20,451 nucleotides of DNA from an uncultured Oscillospiraceae bacterium (GTDB taxonomy: Bacteria > Bacillota > Clostridia > Oscillospirales > Oscillospiraceae). Shown here one piece after another: positions 14,376 to 20,451 of the stretch. Within the stretch, counting starts at the first letter, position 1. Each line of letters opens with the position of its first letter. The position numbers were made by a program, and so were the translations under genes. The stretch is from assembly GCA_910588625.1 (NCBI GenBank), contig CAJUQN010000049.1, forward strand, positions 1 through 20,451, given 5' to 3'. The notes beneath the pieces were generated by a model that worked only from the letters and a program-made list of their open reading frames with translations, made no database searches and had not been told where the DNA came from.

Positions 14376-14600
14376 TCACACAATATGCGGGGTCCCATTC
14401 CCCGCTTGTTCCAGAAGACCGCTGTAATAGGCGTCTATCTCATCATCCACCGCGCTCCGCTTTGAGGCCATCATGTGCTGGTATACTGCCTTCATGGTGT
14501 GGTTGGTTGCCCAGCCTCCTCGAGCCTGGGCATACTTATCGGGAATATTCAGCGTGAGCATAACGGATGCCGCCGTGTGTCTCAAGTCTGCTAATGTCAA
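14376..14600 (-). pseudogene. C-terminal remnant of a tyrosine integrase
   Basis: Only the last 75 residues of a phage-type integrase remain: the catalytic arginine in DLRHTAASVML, the helix NIPDKYAQARGGWATNHTM, and the tyrosine nucleophile in MKAVYQHM. The usual histidine of the H-x-x-R box is alanine here (LADLRH), just where the sequence changes to AT-rich DNA, which marks the joint. A complete enzyme is about 350-400 residues. No start signal exists; the nominal TTG is not credible. A short GC hairpin (14393-14408) lies at its end. Such genes sit at the end of their elements, so an attachment site may lie between 14,250 and 14,376. Confidence 0.8.
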
Positions 14601-14637
14601 GCCAGAACTAATAAATTTTTGAAATTTTTTAGATGAC

Positions 14638-15012
14638 CTATTCAGTGGTTTTCGTTCTCTGCTCTGCCACAGCCGAGACAGGCAGCTCGTTAAGGAATTT
14701 CAACGAAACCTCCAAGCGGCCATCCGGCCACACTGTAACACGGTCAAGCAGATCAGCTATCGCATCATCCGGTAACACTTCCATATCAGCATAGAGCCGG
14801 TATCGTTCCATATAGATAGAGCAGTCACGGGTTCGCTCAAAGAGTTCTGCTTGGATTTCAGCCTCGGCCCTATGTGCATCGTCACGCTGTTCCACAAGGC
14901 GGGCCTTTTGCGCCGTGTACGCATCACGGGAGAACAAGTTATCTATTACTGCATCTTCGTACAATTTTTCAATCCTCTGAGTAAGTTCCCTTTCCTGCCT
15001 TTTCCCGATATG
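14638..15012 (-). pseudogene. C-terminal remnant of a large serine recombinase (TnpX/TndX-like)
   Basis: The frame is open from 15012 and has no start signal. It reads RQERELTQRIEKLYEDAVID, then a coiled stretch with FSRDAYTAQKARLVEQRDD, then LLDRVTVWPDGRLEVSLKF and the end. This is the C-terminal coiled-coil and last strand pair of large serine recombinases, where the coil helps recombination direction. The catalytic and zinc-ribbon parts are missing. AT-rich spacer separates it from the integrase remnant. With tnpV at 20014 it frames the immunity operon in the manner of a Tn4451-type element. Confidence 0.8.
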
Positions 15013-15029
15013 CTATGTATTGATAAACT

Positions 15030-15173
15030 TTACTTTGTATGAGCAGATGGATGACCGCCCGAAAAAAGAACATAAAAAATCTCTCCAAACTCCAAAAAGC
15101 GAAGTCGGAGAGTGTTCAAAGCACGGCAAATCGGCTCACCGAAACATCGTTTTTTTTGTTTGGTGGGCAACAT
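15030..15173 (-). CDS. Candidate 47-residue open frame behind a second regulator box
   Basis: An ATG at 15173 follows GAAAGGA at 8 bases. The product begins MLPTKQKKRCFGEPICRALN, is basic, has two cysteines and ends PSAHTK. Upstream lie a -10 like sequence and a second copy of the putative response-regulator box, straight after the terminator of the kinase gene. No family is recognised and no export signal is evident, so it may be chance; the same DNA also has partial inverted repeats. It ends 18 bases before the recombinase remnant. Confidence 0.35.
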   Translation of the reverse strand: MLPTKQKKRCFGEPICRALNTLRLRFLEFGEIFYVLFSGGHPSAHTK

Positions 15174-15198
15174 TTCATTTCATCCTTTCACTTTCAAA

Positions 15199-15233
15199 AT
15201 AGTACAGGCTATTTTTGAAGATTTCATAAAGAT
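15199..15233 (-). promoter_or_regulatory. Second copy of the regulator box with a -10 like element
   Basis: On the minus strand two ATCTT half-sites 11 bp apart (15213-15233) match exactly the box before the immunity operon at 19911-19931. TGTACTAT, an extended -10, follows after 6 more bases than the box proper, against 1 base in the operon copy. That 5-base difference puts the -10 on the other face of the helix, so the two promoters may respond differently. Confidence 0.5.
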
Positions 15234-15266
15234 TAAAAATAATGAGCGATACTATTTGCATCGCCC
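15234..15266 (-). terminator. Terminator of the immunity operon
   Basis: GGGCGAT and ATCGCTC pair around a 9-base loop on the minus strand, followed by ATTATTTTTAAT. It starts 9 bases after the kinase stop codon. Confidence 0.7.
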
Positions 15267-15274
15267 ATGAAATT

Positions 15275-16642
15275 CTAATATGGAATTTTAATTGTGACTT
15301 GTCCGCCTTTTGTTTCAGAAGAATTTTCTAATATGAGCTGTCCATTATGCTGAGTGACAATAGTGCTTGTAATATAAAGCCCCATACCAAAATGCAGATT
15401 TGAATTTCGACTTCTGTTCCCCATAAAAAACTGTTCCTTTGCATGATACAATGTTTCGGGAGTAAAGCCATCTCCCTCATCGGTTACAGATATTTTCAGA
15501 AATCCGTCAGCTTTCTGTGCCGTTACATAAAGGTTTCCTCCTTGTGGCGAATAGTCTAACGCATTGTGAATGACGTTCATAATTGCCCGTTCCAACAACA
15601 ATTTATCTGCTTTGAAATATCTTTCACTTGTTTCTATTTCCATGTGCAGACATATCCCATTTGTAATACACAATGAATTTGCCTGCGATTCAATCCGCTT
15701 CATATATTCAATTAGGTCAATATCTTCTAAATGGAGCTGATACCCCGTAACCGTCTGGGATATATCAATTAAGGTTCTAATATACAACTGCATCTGTTCC
15801 GAACTTTCTGTAATATACTTCGCATACAACTGTTGTTCATCGTCAAGCTTTGTTTCGCTTATTAAATCTATATTGCCTTGAATTACTGTCAAAGGTGTTT
15901 TCAAATCATGGGAAAGTGCTGCAATCTGTTCTCTTTGTAATTGTTCTATTTTCCATTGCTGCTCTAAAGATGATTTTAAACTGTCTTTCATTTTTGAAAT
16001 GGAGTACAGTACTGCGTTATACTCGCTTATTTCGGAACTTCCCACTTCAAAGTCAAGATTCTGATACTGAATTTGTTCTGTAGCCATAGTCAACGGTGCT
16101 AACTGTACTTTCAGCTTTTTGGAATATCGCAGCGTCAAAAAAATGCAAACGGCAATGCAGTTGATTCCTATGAGCATCAACAACAGGGTTTCGGGGGCGG
16201 GTAAATATTTCTGCATCCAGTCACTTTTATACTGTGAGCCTACATAATATTTTAATACACAATATTCTTCTTCCCTCGGTATGAATTGATATTGCGTCCT
16301 ACTTGTGAGGTCACTGTTTTCTCCAGTTTTTGCAAATTTTAATGCATTGCTCTGTTCTGTTACATCCATATTTGTATAAAGGATGTTGTAATCTGTATCA
16401 AGTATTAAATATTCACAATAGGATGGGATGGCAACTTTTGTAATATCTGGAGCTGCAGCAATGATTGGAGATATTTTTTGCACGGAATGTTCCGCATTAT
16501 TGGCATAGGTCACATACCCTGCACTTGAAGCCAGTGCAAGAAGCAGGAAGGGAATTGCCACTGACAGGAACAGACCTGATATCAAAATGATTAAAAATCT
16601 CCAGAAAACTTTTTGCAATGAAATCAATTTTGCCTTTCCCAT
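15275..16642 (-). CDS. Sensor histidine kinase of the peptide-immunity operon
   Basis: 455 residues. Two membrane helices (about 13-39 and 152-171) enclose an extracellular sensor of about 110 residues. The phosphorylated His245 lies in ALSHDLKTPLT. The ATPase part has the N box NVIHNALDYSP, DEGDGF and GMGLYI. It is a membrane kinase that would pass phosphate to the adjacent regulator on sensing a peptide antibiotic or its effect on the envelope; the signal is inferred from context. The ATG overlaps the regulator gene by 19 bases, behind a weak GGGGGGTTGG site, so translation is probably coupled. CprK of Clostridioides difficile is the nearest described arrangement I know. Complete. Confidence 0.92.
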   Translation of the reverse strand: MGKAKLISLQKVFWRFLIILISGLFLSVAIPFLLLALASSAGYVTYANNAEHSVQKISPIIAAAPDITKVAIPSYCEYLILDTDYNILYTNMDVTEQSNALKFAKTGENSDLTSRTQYQFIPREEEYCVLKYYVGSQYKSDWMQKYLPAPETLLLMLIGINCIAVCIFLTLRYSKKLKVQLAPLTMATEQIQYQNLDFEVGSSEISEYNAVLYSISKMKDSLKSSLEQQWKIEQLQREQIAALSHDLKTPLTVIQGNIDLISETKLDDEQQLYAKYITESSEQMQLYIRTLIDISQTVTGYQLHLEDIDLIEYMKRIESQANSLCITNGICLHMEIETSERYFKADKLLLERAIMNVIHNALDYSPQGGNLYVTAQKADGFLKISVTDEGDGFTPETLYHAKEQFFMGNRSRNSNLHFGMGLYITSTIVTQHNGQLILENSSETKGGQVTIKIPY

Positions 16643-17295
16643 CTGTATCCAACCCCCCAGACTGTATTAATCGGAGCAATGCCGTATCCCGCCAGTTTAC
16701 TGCGGATATTTCTTATATGTGTTGCGATTGTCAAATCATCACTGTCACCGTCAAACCCAAAGACCGCTTCATAAATCTGTTCCCTTGTGAATACCTGTCC
16801 GCTGTTTCTGGCTAAATACTCGCAAATCTCATATTCACTTTTGGTTAAGCTGATTTTTTCCCCTTTTACAGATAGTTCCTTTGAGGACAAATCAAACTTG
16901 ATTTCCTGCTCAAATCCTAAAGTGTTATGATGCTCCCGCCTTTCCCGCCGCAGATGGGCAGAAACACGGGCTCTCAGTTCTCCTATTCGGAAAGGTTTTG
17001 TAATATAATCATCAGCCCCTAATCCTAACCCGTAGATGATGTCTGTTTCCAAAACCTTTGCAGTAAGAAACAGAATCGGACAATCCACAAGCCCTCGGAT
17101 TTTTTTGCAAAACATGAATCCATCAACATCTGGCATCATAATATCTAACAAAATCAAATCGTAATCTTTCAAGCGGTCTACCGCAACATCCGTTGCACTT
17201 CCACATATAGCAACAATATGACCATCTTTTTCCAAGCCATTCTTAACTAAGTCAAGAATGGCTTTTTCATCGTCAATTACCAACAACCGTGCCAA
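16624..17295 (-). CDS. OmpR-family response regulator of the peptide-immunity operon
   Basis: 223 residues. The receiver domain has acidic pair Asp8-Asp9, phospho-acceptor Asp51 in LLDIMMPD, Thr78 and Lys100 in ITKPF. The winged-helix DNA-binding domain follows, with LTKSEYEICEYLARN and the recognition region THIRNIRSKL, ending TVWGVGYRW. It starts at a TTG, 7 bases after a strong AGGAGG, which may limit its level. It lies 13 bases after the lipoprotein gene. It probably activates the operon through the two ATCTT half-sites at 19911-19931; this is inference from spacing typical of OmpR-type sites. Confidence 0.93.
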   Translation of the reverse strand: MARLLVIDDEKAILDLVKNGLEKDGHIVAICGSATDVAVDRLKDYDLILLDIMMPDVDGFMFCKKIRGLVDCPILFLTAKVLETDIIYGLGLGADDYITKPFRIGELRARVSAHLRRERREHHNTLGFEQEIKFDLSSKELSVKGEKISLTKSEYEICEYLARNSGQVFTREQIYEAVFGFDGDSDDLTIATHIRNIRSKLAGYGIAPINTVWGVGYRWERQN

Positions 17296-17308
17296 TTTAA
17301 ATCCTCCT

Positions 17309-17677
17309 TTATTTATCTGTCAATTCTGCAATAAAATATTTTTCATTGATATTTACTGCAATATCCGTTGTTCCCTCAAGCATATAAACATATCCATACC
17401 GCAATTTATCTCCTTCAACCGTTGTGATGTTTTGAGAAACCTGCCCAATTTCTTCACCTAAATCAGAGGCTTTTGTTGTTCTTTCTGTAATGGCGTATGT
17501 CTTTCCGTCAAAGCTTATCTCCGTATAATCAGCAGTATTCAGCTCATATTTTGGAAGAGTGTCATTCAGCGTATTATTCTTATCAGCCGTATCCAATATT
17601 TGATTGTTATTGCAGCCCGTGAAACAGACACTTAAAGCTATCAGACATACACATACCAACAGCATTTTCTTAATCAT
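17309..17677 (-). CDS. Small immunity lipoprotein (NisI/SpaI-type role)
   Basis: 122 residues from the ATG at 17677 behind GGAGGAAAAGAAA; the longer frame overlaps the permease and is rejected. The signal MIKKMLLVCVCLIALSVCF ends at a lipobox with Cys near residue 22 (FTGC), followed by polar residues, so it should be lipid-anchored outside the membrane. The mature part has strand-rich passages YTEISFDGKTYAITERT and YVYMLEGTTDIAVNIN. Lipoproteins at this place in LanFEG operons bind the lantibiotic; sequence similarity to NisI itself is weak by eye. It overlaps the permease stop by 8 bases. Confidence 0.75.
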   Translation of the reverse strand: MIKKMLLVCVCLIALSVCFTGCNNNQILDTADKNNTLNDTLPKYELNTADYTEISFDGKTYAITERTTKASDLGEEIGQVSQNITTVEGDKLRYGYVYMLEGTTDIAVNINEKYFIAELTDK

Positions 17678-18413
17678 TTTCTTTTCCTCCGTCCCATAAC
17701 TTAATCCAAATAATGCCGATAGCAAACAACACAAGCACCACCATTACATTTATTATAATCCCACCGTAAAATGAATTGCAACTCTGCAAATAAGCATTCC
17801 TGTCCGTGACAGAAAGACACCAGAAATCCATAAAGCGGACGCTCCACGCCCACGGAATATATTGCCAACATATATCCCCTAAACCCGTGAGCATAATTGC
17901 CGCCAATAAACTTCCTGCTATTCCAAGCCCCATAGAAGCACTTTTACCAAACATGAAAGCACACAGGAAATGTATCAGATATATAGGGGCAGTACCTAAA
18001 AGCAGAAGCCCTATAATCTGAATGCAGCCATTTATGGAAGCAAACGGAAAAAGGAGTGAAAAACAGGCAACAGCAACTACACAAAATAATAAGGAATTTA
18101 TCAGTAAGAAACATATTTCCCCGATATAAACGCTTACCCTTGACGGGACAGCACTCAATATAAATTGATACTGTCCTGCCCGACTTTCCTGCTGTGCAAT
18201 GATTCCCACGGTGATTCCAATCAAAAACGGATATATGATACCCATCATTTCAAGAAAAGCACTTATCTTAAGTGTCCTGTCCCAATTTGAAATATGAAAA
18301 TAGCCTGCAAATGCCAAAGCCAATACAAAAGGGACAAGTACATAAATAACACTCAGTATAGAACGCTTCGTTTTAAGACAATTCGCTCTTATACACCTTA
18401 ATATTGTTCTCAC
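17670..18413 (-). CDS. Lantibiotic-immunity ABC permease, MutG/EpiG type
   Basis: 247 residues with six hydrophobic segments (about 18-37, 55-72, 95-120, 130-152, 162-180 and 220-240), the layout of the small permeases of LanFEG exporters. The start is a GTG sharing one base with the stop of the previous permease, after AGGAGGTAAAATA. The loop AQQESRAGQYQFIL after helix 2 is typical of the family's coupling region. It would form the membrane path with the next permease and the ATPase, expelling peptide from the membrane to the medium. Confidence 0.85.
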   Translation of the reverse strand: MRTILRCIRANCLKTKRSILSVIYVLVPFVLALAFAGYFHISNWDRTLKISAFLEMMGIIYPFLIGITVGIIAQQESRAGQYQFILSAVPSRVSVYIGEICFLLINSLLFCVVAVACFSLLFPFASINGCIQIIGLLLLGTAPIYLIHFLCAFMFGKSASMGLGIAGSLLAAIMLTGLGDICWQYIPWAWSVRFMDFWCLSVTDRNAYLQSCNSFYGGIIINVMVVLVLFAIGIIWIKLWDGGKEND

Positions 18414-19162
18414 TATTTTACCTCCTGCTGTGAAAAACTTTTAGCACTGAGCCTTAGCAAAGTGAAACTTAGTATCACGGAAAACAGTAATGCTAAAACA
18501 ATCATCGCAACTGGCACTGGTAAATTACCTGCTTCTTCAGAAACAGGTACACCGTTTGGCAATATCCCAATTGCAGGAACCATTAAACGGGATATCCAAC
18601 TATACGGGCAAAAAATCCAAAACTTAGTATTCGCCAGTGCTACCCCTAAGAATGAGCCTATTCCTGCATTTATCACAACTGTTGCAAATGCACCAACCTT
18701 TTTCGACAGCCACAAGCAGACTGGTATTTCCCACATAGATGCCACAATAATACAAAAGATGCCCGCTGTAGCCTGAATCAGCGATATACTGATTGGAATT
18801 TCGTAAATAAGGAAAACTGCCACGCCGCCAAGCATATTCAAACTTAAGAATACTAAGTTTGCTGCAATGTCAAAAAGCAATATAACAGTCGCTTTTGCAA
18901 TCCAGACATTTTCAAGCTTTATGGAAAGAGGAATAAGGCTTCTGTATTTCATCTTTCCCCCGTCCCGCTGCTCGCATATTGTACAAAGCAAAGTAAGGCA
19001 GCCTGGGAAAAGCAAAATATACCACCAGTTAAATGAATTTTGCTGATACCACATTGGTGCAAACACATTCATAAGCAGCGTAATAACAGGGGCAAGGATA
19101 AGAATTTTCATTACAAAAGTCCGTCTGTGTTTCATCCATTCTGAGCGTATATATTTTTTCAT
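18413..19162 (-). CDS. Lantibiotic-immunity ABC permease, MutE/EpiE type
   Basis: 249 residues starting MKKYIRSEWMKHRRTF at 19162, with a GCAGGAGGTAACAGG site that also contains the ATPase stop 4 bases before. The N-terminal cytoplasmic helix with SEWMKHRR, then about six hydrophobic segments with CEQRDGGKMKYRSLIP between helices 2 and 3, is the standard pattern of this subunit. The two permeases are similar in size but not in sequence, as expected for a LanE/LanG heterodimer. Confidence 0.85.
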   Translation of the reverse strand: MKKYIRSEWMKHRRTFVMKILILAPVITLLMNVFAPMWYQQNSFNWWYILLFPGCLTLLCTICEQRDGGKMKYRSLIPLSIKLENVWIAKATVILLFDIAANLVFLSLNMLGGVAVFLIYEIPISISLIQATAGIFCIIVASMWEIPVCLWLSKKVGAFATVVINAGIGSFLGVALANTKFWIFCPYSWISRLMVPAIGILPNGVPVSEEAGNLPVPVAMIVLALLFSVILSFTLLRLSAKSFSQQEVK

Positions 19163-19166
19163 CCTG

Positions 19167-19862
19167 TTACCTCCTGCTTTCTTCAACGACTTTGAGAAAC
19201 AGTTCCTCAAGATTTCCACTATGCTGCATTTCGCCCTCATATCCAAGCGTACCGTTTGCAATAATGCCTATGTCATCTGCAATAAGCTGTACCTCTGAAA
19301 GAATATGACTTGACAATATAACTGTTATCCCTTGCTGTGGAAATGAGCGGATTAAGTTTCGCAATTCTCCGATACCAATCGGGTCTAATCCGTTTGTCGG
19401 CTCATCCAGAATTAACAAAGACGGATGATTCAGCAATGCTATTGCAATCCCCAACCGCTGTTTCATCCCCATTGAGAATTGTCCTGCTTTTTTCTTTCCT
19501 GTATTTTGCAAATCCACAATTTTTAATACATCATTTATTCGCTGCTCTGGTAAGCCTAACAAAATAGTCCTTACTTTTAAATTTTCAAATGCCGTCAGAT
19601 TTTCATATAACGGGGGATTTTCTATCAAAGCCCCAATATGCTTTAAGTCCTGTCTGTTCCATGCATGGCTGGCAAATTCAATCGTGCCAGATGTTGGACG
19701 AAGCATACCTGTTACCATCTTTAGGATTGTAGATTTTCCTGCCCCGTTCGGACCTAATAGTCCGTAAACGCTTTTTTCCCGTACATGGATTGATACATCC
19801 GTTACAGCAGAATGTTTCCCAAAATTCCTACTAAGATTTGTTGTTTTCAATATGAAATCCAT
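19167..19862 (-). CDS. Lantibiotic-immunity ABC ATPase (LanF/CprA type) with an E-loop
   Basis: 231 residues from the ATG at 19862 after GAAAGGAA; an ATG 3 codons upstream sits too close to the site. Walker A is GPNGAGKS (37-44), the signature FSMGMKQR (129-136), Walker B LLILDEP (149-155) and the switch histidine SSHIL. The place of the usual Q-loop glutamine is Glu81 (ALIENPPLYENLT). An E-loop is a known feature of LanF immunity ATPases such as NukF and NisF and separates them from other drug exporters. It is the first gene of the operon and powers peptide removal from the membrane. Confidence 0.93.
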   Translation of the reverse strand: MDFILKTTNLSRNFGKHSAVTDVSIHVREKSVYGLLGPNGAGKSTILKMVTGMLRPTSGTIEFASHAWNRQDLKHIGALIENPPLYENLTAFENLKVRTILLGLPEQRINDVLKIVDLQNTGKKKAGQFSMGMKQRLGIAIALLNHPSLLILDEPTNGLDPIGIGELRNLIRSFPQQGITVILSSHILSEVQLIADDIGIIANGTLGYEGEMQHSGNLEELFLKVVEESRR

Positions 19863-19901
19863 AGTGTTCATTTCCTTTCTTGATTTTGATAGGAAAAGGG
19901 T

Positions 19902-19931
19902 ACTGTACAGTTTTGAAGATTTCATAAAGAT
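19902..19931 (-). promoter_or_regulatory. Regulated promoter of the immunity operon
   Basis: On the minus strand ATCTT-N6-ATCTT (half-sites 11 bp apart, 19911-19931) is followed by TGTACAGT, a -10 like element, 40 bases before the ATPase start. No good -35 hexamer is seen at 17 bases, as expected for an activator-dependent promoter. The 21-bp box is repeated exactly at 15213-15233. Confidence 0.55.
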
Positions 19932-19961
19932 ATACCATTTTATTCAACATTTTACATACAA

Positions 19962-19989
19962 AGGGAGCAAGGAAATATCCTCGCCCCCT
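19962..19989 (-). terminator. Terminator of tnpV
   Basis: A 12-bp stem (AGGGGGCGAGGA and TCCTTGCTCCCT on the minus strand, with two G-U pairs) and a 4-base loop, followed by TTTGTATG, 25 bases after the tnpV stop. Confidence 0.7.
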
Positions 19990-20013
19990 GATTATTATTT
20001 GCAATATATAAAT

Positions 20014-20388
20014 CTATGAATATATGATTTCCCTTTCCACAACTTCCCTTGCACAAGCCCTCACATCATTGTGCCGTCCTGTCCATTCTAAGGCATTTTC
20101 TTCCTTTAGCTGTTCTGTTATGCCCTGTGCCTGTTTCATGCCCTCTATGAGCCTTTCAAAGCGTTCCTGTGCCTGCCTGTCTACATCGACAAGATAGGCA
20201 TTGAGCCTGCCGCTTGTGAGAAGATTGGTGTATGTAACCCTGCGGTATTGCTTCAGATAGTCTAAGTGCCGCTGTCCCCATATGCCTATTGACTGTTCTT
20301 CTTCGGCAGGTAAAGCTATGCACGGTATTAGATAATCTCCTTGCCTTTTGTATCTGCCGCCCAGTTCCTCAAATAATGATTTTGCCAT
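20014..20388 (-). CDS. tnpV: TnpV family transposon-encoded protein
   Basis: 124 residues beginning MAKSLFEELGGRYKRQGDYL with a GAGGGAACA site upstream. The motifs match TnpV proteins as I know them: GGxYxxxGDYLIP, IGIWGQRHLDYLKQYRR, YTNLLTSGRL, and a helical C terminus ending in REVVEREIIY. TnpV was described from Tn4451/Tn4453, where it lies near the resistance gene; its role is not settled. The gene is complete and has its own terminator, so it is a separate transcript upstream of the immunity operon. Confidence 0.9.
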   Translation of the reverse strand: MAKSLFEELGGRYKRQGDYLIPCIALPAEEEQSIGIWGQRHLDYLKQYRRVTYTNLLTSGRLNAYLVDVDRQAQERFERLIEGMKQAQGITEQLKEENALEWTGRHNDVRACAREVVEREIIYS

Positions 20389-20415
20389 TGCTTGTTCCCT
20401 CGTATAATAAGATTT

Positions 20416-20439
20416 GCAGACGATTTATAGTGAGTCTGC
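20416..20439. other. Short hairpin upstream of tnpV
   Basis: GCAGAC and GTCTGC are 12 bases apart, 28 bases before the tnpV start on the minus strand. A competing AGTGA/TCACT pairing overlaps it. It may be a leader structure or part of an operator; the window ends here, so the promoter cannot be judged. Confidence 0.3.
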
Positions 20440-20451
20440 TTAGTTCACTTT

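Noticed and set aside
15275..20014. Search for a lantibiotic precursor or modification gene in the immunity region
   Set aside because: No short Ser/Thr/Cys-rich frame with a leader, and no space for LanB, LanC or LanM.
1..20451. CRISPR arrays, tRNA, rRNA and riboswitches
   Set aside because: No regularly spaced repeats, no cloverleaf with a TTCGA-type arm, and no conserved riboswitch core were seen on reading through; a covariance search was not possible.

Overview
The window looks like a chromosome segment of a high-GC gut Clostridium-class Firmicute, most like the Oscillospiraceae (Flavonifractor and relatives). This rests on strong AGGAGG ribosome sites, on several gene families typical of integrative elements in these bacteria (tandem large serine recombinases, ParAB, DUF6076, DUF1016, TnpV), and on a switch from GC-rich DNA to clearly AT-rich DNA near 14,600-15,000. 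The taxon is inferred from gene content and style, not from a marker gene.

Layout. (1) 1-8,620 is a decayed accessory region. On the minus strand, in transcription order, it holds: a DUF2325-type protein that has lost its extreme C terminus; a chimera of a family III CoA-transferase and the back two thirds of an acyl-CoA dehydrogenase; an intact MaoC-type hydratase; two internally deleted serine recombinases; an intact ParA; a ParB lacking its middle; and a partial gene at the edge. On the plus strand are a DUF6076 gene broken by one stop codon and a DUF1016 gene that runs into a phosphatase gene. (2) 8,626-14,250 looks like ordinary host DNA. It has a tight plus-strand operon (low-molecular-weight tyrosine phosphatase, SGNH hydrolase, alpha/beta hydrolase, flavin reductase), a convergent large membrane protein of unknown function, two small unrecognised genes of 56 and 50 residues, and a Cu/Zn superoxide dismutase family gene. 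(3) 14,376-15,012 is a scar where the C-terminal end of a tyrosine integrase abuts the C-terminal end of a large serine recombinase. (4) 15,030-20,451 is an AT-rich mobile-element segment. It carries a six-gene lantibiotic/cationic-peptide immunity operon (LanF-type ATPase with the diagnostic E-loop, two permeases, a small lipoprotein, a response regulator and a sensor kinase), followed by tnpV. A TnpX-like recombinase remnant on one side and TnpV on the other recall Tn4451-type mobilizable transposons carrying different cargo.

How the parts work together. The kinase probably senses a peptide antibiotic at the membrane, and the regulator probably acts on a box of two ATCTT half-sites 11 bp apart, just upstream of the ATPase gene. 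The same 21-bp box occurs a second time directly after the operon terminator, in front of a candidate 47-residue open frame. No lantibiotic precursor or modification gene is visible, so this is immunity without production.

The left 8.6 kb contains at least six places where one gene fragment is joined cleanly to another, always with the same-strand order preserved. Either this is a heavily deleted element or the assembly is chimeric; the sequence alone cannot decide, and the functional reading of the fusion genes depends on it.
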